Shown here: positions 20,382 to 30,585 of the stretch, in pieces | How the letters are laid out: the number at the start of each line of letters is the position of its first letter | Position numbering within the stretch: the stretch's first letter is position 1 | DNA from: Mongoliimonas terrestris | GTDB lineage: Bacteria; Pseudomonadota; Alphaproteobacteria; Rhizobiales; Pleomorphomonadaceae | DNA: 64,000 bases | Assembly: GCF_001927285.1 (NCBI RefSeq) | Contig: NZ_MSIG01000013.1 | Coordinates: 1 to 64,000, forward strand | Direction: 5' to 3' | Notes under the pieces: generated by a model | Told to the model about the DNA's origin: nothing | What the model saw: only the letters and a program-made list of their open reading frames with translations | Databases searched by the model: none | Translations under genes and position numbers: made by a program

Positions 20382-20588
20382 TCACCCCTCGTCTTCGCCA
20401 CGGTTGAAGCTCGTGGAGATATCCTCGTAGAGCGTGGTCCGGACGGCGGAGCCGAGCGAGGCCAGACCCACGAGAGCGACGACGATCATCGCCAGCAAGA
20501 GGCCGTACTCGATGGCCACGGCACCCCGACGGTCCTCGGCAAAGCGACCGATGCGGCCCGGGTAGCGTGGTGTGGTACGGCGGATCAT
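20382..20588 (-). CDS. Flp/Fap-type pilin
   Basis: A 68-residue type IVb pilin precursor. It has a basic leader, a prepilin-like cleavage region in RRGAVAIEYGLLLA with the conserved Glu-Tyr pair, and one hydrophobic helix followed by a short acidic tail. Flp pilins form Tad pili after cleavage by a prepilin peptidase. No tad/cpa secretion genes are in the window, so it is either an orphan or served in trans. A GTG nine codons upstream (20615) is an alternative start; the ATG at 20588 was preferred. Confidence 0.85.
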   Translation of the reverse strand: MIRRTTPRYPGRIGRFAEDRRGAVAIEYGLLLAMIVVALVGLASLGSAVRTTLYEDISTSFNRGEDEG

Positions 20589-20629
20589 GCGCACGGCTCG
20601 ACCTTTTCGGGGCACCTCATCGGCGATCG

Positions 20630-21049
20630 TCAGACGAGATCGATGAGATGCGGGATCAAGGGTTCGTCGGCCGGCGGCATGGGATAGTCGCGCAACCGGT
20701 TCGGGCGGACCCAGGCGATCGCCTGGCCCTCCCGCGCGGTGACACGGCCTTCCCAGCGTCGGCAGACATAAAGTGGCATCAAAAGGTGAAAAGTCTCGTA
20801 AGCGAAACTCGCAAAGGTCAGGGGCGCGAGGCAGGGTTTACGGATGGTGATTCCGACCTCCTCCTCCATCTCGCGGATCAGCGCGTCCTCCGGGGCTTCG
20901 CCCGGCTCCACCTTGCCGCCGGGAAATTCCCACAGACCGGCCAGCGACTTGCCCTCCGGCCGCTGGCAGATGAGGACCCGGTTGTCGGCGTCGAGGAGCG
21001 CGCAGGCGACCACCAGCACGAGCCGCTTGGCGGTGGGCTCCAGGGTCAT
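20630..21049 (-). CDS. mutT: MutT-type Nudix hydrolase (8-oxo-dGTP diphosphatase)
   Basis: A 139-residue Nudix enzyme that removes oxidised nucleotides such as 8-oxo-dGTP from the pool. The Nudix box is complete, from GGKVEPGEAPEDA through REMEEEVGI. The start MTLEPTAKRLVLV at 21049 gives a length typical of MutT; a longer frame runs back into argJ. It follows argJ by 47 nt on the same strand, an arrangement common in Hyphomicrobiales, and probably shares its transcript. Confidence 0.92.
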   Translation of the reverse strand: MTLEPTAKRLVLVVACALLDADNRVLICQRPEGKSLAGLWEFPGGKVEPGEAPEDALIREMEEEVGITIRKPCLAPLTFASFAYETFHLLMPLYVCRRWEGRVTAREGQAIAWVRPNRLRDYPMPPADEPLIPHLIDLV

Positions 21050-21096
21050 CGGGCGGGTCCTTTCCGAACGAGAGGCGGGCGGGGCGCCCGGGCCGG

Positions 21097-22338
21097 TCAG
21101 CTGCGGTAGTCGCCGTTGATGGCCACATATTCCTTGGTGAGATCGCACGTCCACACCGTGGCGACCCCGTCGCCGAGCCCGAGGTCGACGCGGACCCGGA
21201 CGTGCTGGCCCTGCATCGCCGCGGTGGCGGCCGCCTCCGAATAGCCGGCGTCGCGCTCGCCCTCAACGGCGACGCGGGTGTCGCCGAACCAGATGGCGAT
21301 GCGATCCCGGTCGGCGGGCTCGCCGGCCTTGCCGACCGCCATGACGATGCGGCCCCAGTTGGCGTCCTCGCCGGCGATGGCGGTCTTGACCAGCGGCGAG
21401 TTGGCGATGGAGAGGCCGATGCGCTTGGCGGAGACGTCGCTGGTCGCGCCGGTCACCGTGATCTCCACGAACTTGGTGGCGCCCTCCCCGTCCTTGACCA
21501 CCAGGTGGGCGAGGTCCTGCAAAAGGTCATGGAGCGCGGCGCGGAAGCCGGCGAGCCGCGGATCGTCGACCGCCTCGATGCGCGGGGCGCCGCGGGCGGC
21601 GGCGGCCTGGGTGGCGAACAGCATGAGCGTGTCGGAGGTGGAGGTGTCGCTGTCGACCGTGATGGCGTTGAACGAGGTCTCCACCCCGGCGGACAGCAGG
21701 GCCTGCAGGACAGGCGCGGCGATCGGCGCGTCGGTGAACACGAAGGACAGCATGGTGGCCATGTCCGGCGCGATCATGCCGGCGCCCTTGGCGACACCGT
21801 TGATCGTCACCGGCACGCCGCCGAGGTCCACCGTGCGGGTGGCGACCTTGGGGAAGGTGTCAGTGGTCATGATGGCCTTGGCCGGCTCGATCCACGGCGT
21901 GGCGGCGAGCCGGGCGGCGGTGTCGTCGAGCACGGCGCCGAACTTCGCCGGGTCCAGCGGCTCGCCGATGACGCCCGTGGAGGCGAGGAAGACCGTCGCC
22001 GGATCGATGCCGAACACCCGCGCCACATGGTCGGCGGAGAGCCGCACGGTGTCGCGGCCCTTGCGGCCGGTGAAGGCGTTGGCGTTGCCGGAGTTGACGA
22101 GAAGCGCCCGGGCGCGGCCCTGAGCGAGGTTCTCGCGGCACCAGTCCACCGCCGCCGACGGACACTTGGACCGGGTGAACACGCCCGCGGCCTCGGTGCC
22201 CTCGTCGAGGGCGACGAGCAGCACGTCCGTGCGCCCCCGGTACTTGATGCCGGCCTCGGCGGTGGCGAAGCGCACGCCCGCGATGGCGGGCGCGTCCGGC
22301 AGGGACGTGGGAGCGAGCGGCGAAACGGCGTGAGCCAT
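21097..22338 (-). CDS. argJ: Bifunctional ornithine acetyltransferase / N-acetylglutamate synthase ArgJ
   Basis: ArgJ transfers the acetyl group from N-acetylornithine to glutamate, closing the arginine acetyl cycle. From MAHAVSPLAP at 22338 the protein has 413 residues, the normal length. The self-cleavage site lies in DMATMLSFVFTD, where the threonine becomes the nucleophile of the beta chain. Upstream GVAKGAGMIAP and LLVNSGNANAFTG are also diagnostic. argC (59.7 kb) and argG (41.3 kb) of the same pathway are elsewhere in the window. The open frame continues far upstream of 22338, but that part is not coding. Confidence 0.96.
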   Translation of the reverse strand: MAHAVSPLAPTSLPDAPAIAGVRFATAEAGIKYRGRTDVLLVALDEGTEAAGVFTRSKCPSAAVDWCRENLAQGRARALLVNSGNANAFTGRKGRDTVRLSADHVARVFGIDPATVFLASTGVIGEPLDPAKFGAVLDDTAARLAATPWIEPAKAIMTTDTFPKVATRTVDLGGVPVTINGVAKGAGMIAPDMATMLSFVFTDAPIAAPVLQALLSAGVETSFNAITVDSDTSTSDTLMLFATQAAAARGAPRIEAVDDPRLAGFRAALHDLLQDLAHLVVKDGEGATKFVEITVTGATSDVSAKRIGLSIANSPLVKTAIAGEDANWGRIVMAVGKAGEPADRDRIAIWFGDTRVAVEGERDAGYSEAAATAAMQGQHVRVRVDLGLGDGVATVWTCDLTKEYVAINGDYRS

Positions 22339-22683
22339 GGAGGGGCATCCGGGACGGGTGGGCGCGCGCGGGCGCGCGGGAGGGACGCCGGAGGTTTTGC
22401 GGGATGGCCGGTCGGAAGGCAAGGGGGGAAGGCAAGAGGGGGCAGGCGGCGGGAATGCCCGGTTCCGTGCGCGCCCGACGCGCGGGTCGACGCCCGGCCG
22501 GGCGCTTGCGGCGCGCGTTCCACTAAAGTCGAAATTGATCCGGTCCGACAAACCCGTTGACGCGCCCAGCGATACAGTTGACGCTCCAGTCGTGGCGGCG
22601 ATGAATCTTCCCTCGCGCAAGCATGGATGAACCGGACAAAAGATCCGGGTGCGCCGCCTGAACGCATATGGGAGGAAATACCA
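22339..22683. other. Divergent intergenic region argJ / sugar dehydrogenase
   Basis: No gene is supported. Its right half is less GC-rich and has two direct copies of GTTGACGC at 22556-22563 and 22577-22584, 21 bp apart (two helical turns), a spacing typical of tandem activator sites. Either copy could also supply a -35-like TTGACG. No clear -10 was found. Confidence 0.4.
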
Positions 22684-23928
22684 ATGATGACGCGTTTCAC
22701 CACCGCGGCCATTGCATCGCTTTTTCTTTGCAGCGCAGCATATGCCCAAGCGGATCTGGAGAAGCTCAGCACGTTCAAGACCACGGGAACGACCGAGTTC
22801 ACCGTGATCGACCAGAACAGCCCGAGCGCCGACGCGATCCGCAAGACGCTGCAGCGGATCAAGCTGCCGGACGGTTTTAAGATCGACCTCTACGCCCTGG
22901 TGCCCGACGCCCGGCACATGGCCGTGGGTCCGCAGGGCATCGTCACCTTCGTGGGCACGCGCAAGACCGAGGTCTGGGCGGTGACGGACCGCGACAAGGA
23001 CCGGGTGGCCGACGAGGTGAAGAATTTCGCGCCGTCGCTCGCCAAGGCGATTCCGAACGGCCCGTGCTTCTCGCCCGACGGCTTCCTCTACATCGCCGAG
23101 CAGAACCGGGTGCTGGTCTATCCGGCCGCCGAGTTCTTCTACGAGAGCCCGGACGTGGTGGCTGTCCCGGTGATCCCCGGCGGCAAGCTGATCCCGCCGG
23201 AAGAGGAAAGCTTCAATCACACGGCCCGCGTCTGCAAGATCGGCCCGGACGGCAAGCTCTACATCTCCCTCGGCCAGCCGTTCAACGTGTCCCCGAAGGA
23301 GAAGCTGGACCTCTATGCCGAGCAGGGCATCGGCGGCGTGATCCGCGTCAACACCGACGGCACGGGCCGGGAGGTCTTCACCCGCGGCATCCGCAACTCG
23401 GTCGGACACGATTTCCACCCGGTCACCGGTGAGCTCTGGTTCACGGACAACCAGGTCGACGGCATGGGCGACGACATCCCGCCGGGCGAGATCAACCGGC
23501 AGACCGCGATCGGCCAGCACTTCGGCCATCCGTGGTTCGGCGGCGGCAACGTGCGCACCAACGAGTACAAGGGCGAGGACGTGCCGGTCGAGGTGGTGAT
23601 GCCGGTGGTGGAGACCGTGGCGCATGCCGCCGACCTCGGCATGATGTTCTACACGGGCAGCATGTTCCCGGCGAAGTACAAGAACGCGATCTTCTCCGCC
23701 CAGCACGGATCGTGGAACCGCACCACGCCGGTCGGCGCCCGCGTGATGGTGACCTTCATCGACGGCGAGGGGAAGGCGACGACCGAGCCCTTCGCGGAAG
23801 GCTGGATCGACGAGAACGGCGAGTATCTCGGCCGACCGGTGGACGTGGCGCAGCTGCGCGACGGGTCCATCCTGGTCTCCGACGACCTCGCCGGGGCGAT
23901 CTATCGGATCAGCTACGCGGGCAACTGA
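22684..23928 (+). CDS. Secreted PQQ-type sugar (L-sorbosone-like) dehydrogenase
   Basis: A 414-residue periplasmic protein with a clear signal peptide (MMTRFTTAAIASLFL... cleaved after AYA). The mature part is a six-bladed propeller of the sorbosone/glucose dehydrogenase superfamily, with blade motifs such as GPDGKLYISLGQPFNV, GIRNSVGHDFHP, ELWFTDNQVDG and FSAQHGSWNR. Relatives oxidise aldoses or sorbosone with pyrroloquinoline quinone. The adjacent c-type cytochrome gene fits as electron acceptor. A very strong GGGAGGAAATACCA ribosome site precedes the ATG at 22684. The substrate is not known. Confidence 0.88.
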   Translation: MMTRFTTAAIASLFLCSAAYAQADLEKLSTFKTTGTTEFTVIDQNSPSADAIRKTLQRIKLPDGFKIDLYALVPDARHMAVGPQGIVTFVGTRKTEVWAVTDRDKDRVADEVKNFAPSLAKAIPNGPCFSPDGFLYIAEQNRVLVYPAAEFFYESPDVVAVPVIPGGKLIPPEEESFNHTARVCKIGPDGKLYISLGQPFNVSPKEKLDLYAEQGIGGVIRVNTDGTGREVFTRGIRNSVGHDFHPVTGELWFTDNQVDGMGDDIPPGEINRQTAIGQHFGHPWFGGGNVRTNEYKGEDVPVEVVMPVVETVAHAADLGMMFYTGSMFPAKYKNAIFSAQHGSWNRTTPVGARVMVTFIDGEGKATTEPFAEGWIDENGEYLGRPVDVAQLRDGSILVSDDLAGAIYRISYAGN

Positions 23929-24029
23929 GCGAGCGGTCCCCATCGGAGCGGGACTGGACGGGCGGCGGGATCCGGCACCGGACCTCGCCGCCCGGCCGCG
24001 TCTCCAACAGCAAAGCGTCAGCAATCCTC

Positions 24030-24350
24030 ATGAAGCCGGTCCTTATTCTAGCCCTCGCGGGCCTCGTCGTTACGACCCCCGCCGTCGCCGCCGATGCGGC
24101 CGCCGGCCGCCAGAAGGCCGGCGCCTGCCGGACCTGCCACGGTATCGACGGGATCGCCAAGATCCCGATCGCGCCGCACATCGCCGGGGAGAACAGGATC
24201 TACCTGGAGACCCAGTTGAAGGCTTTCCGGTCCGGCAAGCGGGAGCACGAGATCATGTCGGTGGTGGCGCAGAGCCTCAGCGACGAGGACATCTCGGACC
24301 TGTCGGCCTGGTACAGCTCCATCGCCATCTCGGCGACCGTGCCGGAGTAG
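24030..24350 (+). CDS. Periplasmic c-type cytochrome (class I)
   Basis: A 106-residue protein with a signal peptide (MKPVLILALAGLVVTT, cleaved near AVAAD) and one haem-binding CRTCH motif near residue 33. A methionine in HEIMSVVAQSLSDEDISDLSAWY is the likely sixth ligand, and that C-terminal helix is typical of cytochrome c553/c4-like proteins. It starts 101 nt after the dehydrogenase stop and is probably its redox partner, passing electrons to the respiratory chain. The ribosome site is weak. Confidence 0.9.
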   Translation: MKPVLILALAGLVVTTPAVAADAAAGRQKAGACRTCHGIDGIAKIPIAPHIAGENRIYLETQLKAFRSGKREHEIMSVVAQSLSDEDISDLSAWYSSIAISATVPE

Positions 24351-24363
24351 CCGCCATAAAGAA

Positions 24364-24387
24364 GGCCCCGCCGTCGCCGGCGGGGCC
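24364..24387. terminator. Terminator shared by cytochrome c and ppiC
   Basis: A perfect 10-bp stem GGCCCCGCCG/CGGCGGGGCC with a TCGC loop lies between two convergent genes. On the minus strand it is followed by TTCTTTAT, so it should stop ppiC transcription best, and may act in both directions. Confidence 0.75.
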
Positions 24388-24410
24388 TCGATCCGCTCCG
24401 GATCGGACGA

Positions 24411-25310
24411 TCAGGGCTTCGGCGCTTCCGCCGGGGCAGCGCCCGCCGCCGGGGGCGCGCCGGCCGGCGCGGCGCCTTCGGCCGCCTGGTCCATGCGCTC
24501 CACCTCGGCATCCGCCTTCAGCGTCTGCAGGATCTCCTGGAACTTCTCGCGCTGGACGACCGCGGCGACCTGGTCCTTGACCTCCTCGAAGGCCGGGGCC
24601 GGCTGGGTGCGCTTCTCGTCCACCTTGATCACGTGGTAGCCGAACTGGCTCTGCACCGGCGTCTTGGTGTAGGTGCCAGGCTCCAGGGCGAAGGCCGCCT
24701 CCTCGAAGGCCGGGACCATCTGGCCCTTGGTGAAGAAGCCGAGGTCGCCGCCGTTGACCTTGGAGCCCGGGTCCTCGGACTTCTCCGACGCGATCGCGGC
24801 GAAATCGGCGCCGCCGTCGAGGTCGGTGATGATCTGCTTGGCCTCGTCCTCGGTCTTCACGAGGATGTGACCGGCCTTGACCTCCTCCGGCGCCTGGTAG
24901 CCGGCGAGGTCCTTCTCGTAGCGGGCCTTCAGCTCCTCGTCCGTGATGGCGGACTGCACCTTCTCTTCGATATAGGTGTTGCGCAGGGCCTGGGCGCTGA
25001 GGAAGGCCATCCGGTTCTTGTAGACCTCGCTGTCGGCGAGGCCCTCCTTCTCGGCCGCGTCGGCGATCACGTGCATGTCGACGAGGGCGTCGATCACGAT
25101 GGAGCGGCGCGCCGCTTCCGGCACCTGGGCGAGCTGCTCGCCGAACACCTCGATGGCAAGGTCCACCTCGGTTTTGGTGATGTCCTTGCCGTTGACGCGG
25201 GCAAGCACATCCTGGGCCGAGACCGGCAGCGCCGACGAGAGGGCGACGAGAGCCGTCGCGGCGAGGGCGGCGGCGCGGACCGCCAGGGAGCGGCGCGTGG
25301 TGTATGTCAT
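24411..25310 (-). CDS. Periplasmic peptidylprolyl isomerase (parvulin / PpiC-SurA type)
   Basis: A 299-residue secreted folding factor. The signal peptide runs from a basic N-terminus through AAALAATALVALSSALPV and is cleaved around VSAQD. A SurA-N-like helical region (about 35-145) precedes the parvulin domain, with VKAGHILVKTEDEA, GGDLGFFTKGQMVPAFE and SQFGYHVIKVDEKR. The alanine/proline tail is low complexity. The start at 25310 has AAGGA 8 nt upstream. It is divergent from secA, so a periplasmic chaperone and the secretion motor share one control region. The convergent cytochrome gene is separated from it by a strong hairpin. Confidence 0.92.
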   Translation of the reverse strand: MTYTTRRSLAVRAAALAATALVALSSALPVSAQDVLARVNGKDITKTEVDLAIEVFGEQLAQVPEAARRSIVIDALVDMHVIADAAEKEGLADSEVYKNRMAFLSAQALRNTYIEEKVQSAITDEELKARYEKDLAGYQAPEEVKAGHILVKTEDEAKQIITDLDGGADFAAIASEKSEDPGSKVNGGDLGFFTKGQMVPAFEEAAFALEPGTYTKTPVQSQFGYHVIKVDEKRTQPAPAFEEVKDQVAAVVQREKFQEILQTLKADAEVERMDQAAEGAAPAGAPPAAGAAPAEAPKP

Positions 25311-25507
25311 GGACGTTTCCTTCGATCCGTTGAGAGCAGATAATTGTTGTCGGTGGAATGGGTCGGTCCGGCGGGTGCCGGGGCTCAAGGTGGATGGCGA
25401 CGACCGCCACGCGCGAGGCAGGCTCGCGGATGACGGCCTCGGCCGCCAGGTGGCGACCACATGGGGCCTTCGTCCGGCGAAACCAAGGCCGCGCGGCTTG
25501 GCCTCGC

Positions 25508-25536
25508 GTATAGCCTGCCGACCGGCCCCCTCTCAA
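25508..25536 (-). promoter_or_regulatory. Promoter of ppiC
   Basis: On the minus strand TTGAGA (25531-25536, preceded by C) and CTATAC (25508-25513) are 17 bp apart, close to the alphaproteobacterial sigma-70 consensus. It predicts a leader of about 190 nt. Confidence 0.6.
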
Positions 25537-25545
25537 GGCGCCACG

Positions 25546-25574
25546 TTGACAAGGCCGGACCCGGCTCTTAGGTA
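25546..25574 (+). promoter_or_regulatory. Promoter of secA
   Basis: A perfect TTGACA (25546-25551) and TAGGTA (25569-25574) with a 17-bp spacer. Only 9 bp separate its -35 from that of the divergent ppiC promoter, so the two polymerases may interfere or be controlled together. Confidence 0.6.
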
Positions 25575-25818
25575 GGGTCGGGCCGTTGGCGGTCGAATGC
25601 GCGGCGCCCTGCCGCCGCTTCCGCCTTGCGCCGCCCGGCGCCCCGCCGCCTGCGGGTTCCGCCGCCCCCTCGCCGACGCCCGACCGACATCCGGCCGGCG
25701 CCCCTGGGGAGCGGCGAAATCCTTGCCGACAGCGCCGGAATTCGGTTTGAAGGCGCCGTCCCTCCTCCTTGCCAACGGGAGACGGGCGACGTCCGCTCTA
25801 AGGTAAGGATGGGCTGCC

Positions 25819-28608
<2,790 letters not shown>

Positions 28609-28629
28609 GGGCGGCGCGTCGAGATCGCG

Positions 28630-28658
28630 GGGCGGCGTCGCAAGGCGCCGCCCTTTCT
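28630..28658 (+). terminator. Terminator of secA
   Basis: An 8-bp stem GGGCGGCG/CGCCGCCC with an 8-nt loop, followed by TTTCT, starting 22 bp after the secA stop. Confidence 0.75.
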
Positions 28659-28792
28659 CGTTGGCGATCGATCCGGTTGGACAGGCCGGTTCGGCTCGAT
28701 CGAGGGATCGCATCGCCGGCTCGGCGGTTGACGGGGCGAGCGCCGGGCGGCCATCGTCCGGCTTTGTCCGTCCGCACACCGGAGCATGCCCC

Positions 28793-29641
28793 ATGGCCTC
28801 TCACCCCGCCTTCATCCGGGACGGCGTCGCCGTCGTCACCGGCGCCGCCAGCGGCATCGGCCGCGCAGCCGCCGAGCGCTTCGCCGGGCTCGGCCTCAAG
28901 GTGGCCCTCGCCGACGTGAACGCGTCCATGCTGGAGGAGGCCCGCGCGGCCGTGGCGGCGGTGGCCGGGGGCGACGGCCGGGTGATCGCGGTGCCGACGG
29001 ACGTCGCCGACCGGGCGGCGGTGGACCGGCTGCGCGAGGCGGTGGAGGCGGACCTCGGCCCCGCCACGGTGCTGATGGCGAATGCCGGGCGGGAGGGCGG
29101 CGGCGGGCTGTTCGCCGACCCGAACCGCTGGACGGAGACGATCGGCACCAATCTCTTCGGCGTCGTCAACGCGATCCAGGCTTTCGTGCCGGGCATGATG
29201 GAGCGCAACGCCCCCGGCGCCGTGATCGTGACCGGCTCCAAGCAGGGCATCACCACGCCGCCGGGCGACACGGCCTACAATGTGTCGAAGGCCGGCGTGA
29301 AGGTGGTGACGGAGGCGCTGGCGCACGAACTCAGGACGCGGCCGGACGGGCGGATCACGGCACACCTTCTCATCCCGGGCTTCACCTTCACCGGCTTCAC
29401 CCGGGTGCGGACCAGCGTGAAGCCCGACGCCGCCTGGACGGCCGAACAGGTGATCGACTTCATGCTGGCCGCCATGGAGCGCGGCGAGTTCTACATCCTC
29501 TGTCCCGACAACGACGTGACCCGGGCGATGGACGAGAAGCGCATGCGCTGGGCGATGGACGACGTGGTCCTGAACCGCCCCGCCCTCTCCCGCTGGCATC
29601 CGGATTTCGCGGACGCCTTCGCGGCGTGGATGAAGACCTAG
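28793..29641 (+). CDS. SDR family NAD(P)-dependent oxidoreductase
   Basis: A 282-residue classical short-chain dehydrogenase. It has the cofactor loop TGAASGIGRAA (about 16-26), the acidic DVNAS stretch after beta-2 that hints at NAD preference, NAG near residue 100, the catalytic serine region TGSKQGITTPPG and YNVSK with the catalytic tyrosine and lysine. The ATG at 28793 has GGAG 8 nt upstream. Its substrate cannot be inferred from sequence or neighbours; secA before it ends with a terminator, and rirA after it has its own promoter. Confidence 0.9.
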   Translation: MASHPAFIRDGVAVVTGAASGIGRAAAERFAGLGLKVALADVNASMLEEARAAVAAVAGGDGRVIAVPTDVADRAAVDRLREAVEADLGPATVLMANAGREGGGGLFADPNRWTETIGTNLFGVVNAIQAFVPGMMERNAPGAVIVTGSKQGITTPPGDTAYNVSKAGVKVVTEALAHELRTRPDGRITAHLLIPGFTFTGFTRVRTSVKPDAAWTAEQVIDFMLAAMERGEFYILCPDNDVTRAMDEKRMRWAMDDVVLNRPALSRWHPDFADAFAAWMKT

Positions 29642-29730
29642 CCATCGATGGCCTTCCGGTGATCGGATCGGGGCCAGGCTGCAGCCTCCATAGCTGCCCT
29701 ACCCCTGTCAGGACTACTGCGTATTTTCAC

Positions 29731-29740
29731 CTAAATTTAG
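29731..29740. promoter_or_regulatory. AT-rich palindrome before rirA
   Basis: CTAAATTTAG is a perfect 10-bp palindrome in the most AT-rich stretch nearby, 13 bp upstream of the rirA -35 element. A site for an iron-responsive regulator or an UP-like element are both possible; no specific box is claimed. Confidence 0.3.
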
Positions 29741-29753
29741 AACGACTCAAACC

Positions 29754-29782
29754 TTGACCCGGACGGGGAAGTCATCCTATCT
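29754..29782 (+). promoter_or_regulatory. Promoter of rirA, predicted leaderless
   Basis: TTGACC (29754-29759, preceded by C) and CTATCT (29777-29782) are 17 bp apart. The expected transcription start (about 29788-29790) falls at or within two bases of the rirA ATG at 29790, so the mRNA would have essentially no leader. The GAGAGG just before the ATG is too close to act as a ribosome site. Confidence 0.5.
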
Positions 29783-29789
29783 GAGAGGC

Positions 29790-30257
29790 ATGCGGCTCAC
29801 TCAGCAAACCAACTACTCCGTTCGAATCCTGCTCTACTGCGCGGCCAATCCTGATCGGCCGAGCCGGGTGGCGGATATCGCGTCGAGTTTCGACATGTCG
29901 GAGACGCACCTCTTCAAGATCCTGAAGGTGCTGGTGGACGGCCATTTCATTCGCACGATCCGGGGCCGCAACGGCGGGATCATGCTGGCCAAGCCGGCGG
30001 AAGACATCCGCATCGGCGCGGTGGTGCGGGCGGCGGAGGAGAATTTCATTCTCGCCGACTGCTTCGACGAGGCCGGCCACAATTGTCCGCTGACGCTGAG
30101 CTGCGAGTACAACCGCATCCTCCGCGAGGCGCTCGCCGCCTTCTTCAGCGTGCTGGACCGCTACACCATCGCCGACGTGGCGAAGGACCGCCCGGACCTG
30201 CGCTTCCTGCTCGGGATCGAGGACGCGGCCTCGGCCGCACCGGCCGGCACGGCCTGA
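29790..30257 (+). CDS. rirA: Rrf2-family iron-responsive regulator RirA
   Basis: This 155-residue transcription factor closely follows rhizobial RirA: MRLTQQTNYSVRILLYCAAN at the start, the winged helix with LFKILKVL and IRGRNGGIMLAKPAEDI, and three cysteines at 91, 99 and 105 spaced as in RirA for its iron-sulfur cluster. RirA represses iron-uptake genes when iron is sufficient. A TTG twelve codons upstream is open but coincides with the promoter -35, so the ATG at 29790 is preferred. NsrR is a relative, but the MRLTxQTNY start and the cysteine spacing favour RirA. Confidence 0.9.
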   Translation: MRLTQQTNYSVRILLYCAANPDRPSRVADIASSFDMSETHLFKILKVLVDGHFIRTIRGRNGGIMLAKPAEDIRIGAVVRAAEENFILADCFDEAGHNCPLTLSCEYNRILREALAAFFSVLDRYTIADVAKDRPDLRFLLGIEDAASAAPAGTA

Positions 30258-30585
30258 TCTCCCGTTCCGTCGATCGACGACCCGCTCGCGGGTCGGACGC
30301 TCGAGTTGGGCGCACGGGCTTTCGCTCATGCTTGCCCCAGCGGTTGCCGCGGCTTGATCCCTGTCCGCCGTCCGGTAAGCGGAAACCTTGCCCCCCTCAT
30401 GACCGATGCTTCGGGCCGCACGCCTGCCGTGACGCGCGGCCTGCGCACTTTGGTCCGTCGATCCGAGGCCGTCGTTTCCGCGTGGCAAGCGCAAGCTGAG
30501 CCTTGCCCGGCGCGATAAATTACCTCTTCCTTAACTATCCGCCGACGGCCGGCGGTCGCGTGTCATCGCGCAGGGAGGGGCCACC
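30258..30585. other. Intergenic region rirA / aqpZ
   Basis: No gene is supported. A hairpin CGACCCG-CTCG-CGGGTCG at 30278-30295 could end rirA transcription, though no T-run follows. An AT-richer stretch around 30515-30540 before aqpZ probably holds its promoter; no clean -35/-10 pair was found. Confidence 0.4.

Larger units (their letters stand above)
25311..25818. other. Divergent control region ppiC / secA
   Basis: This 508-bp region holds two good back-to-back promoters (25508-25536 minus, 25546-25574 plus). They leave leaders of about 190 nt for ppiC and 240 nt for secA. A 69-codon open frame (25597-25806) fills most of the secA leader but has no ribosome site. No other gene is supported. 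Confidence 0.55.

Noticed and set aside
22339..24024. Upstream continuation of the argJ frame
   Set aside because: It is antisense to the sugar dehydrogenase and non-homologous; ArgJ family N-terminus begins at 22338.
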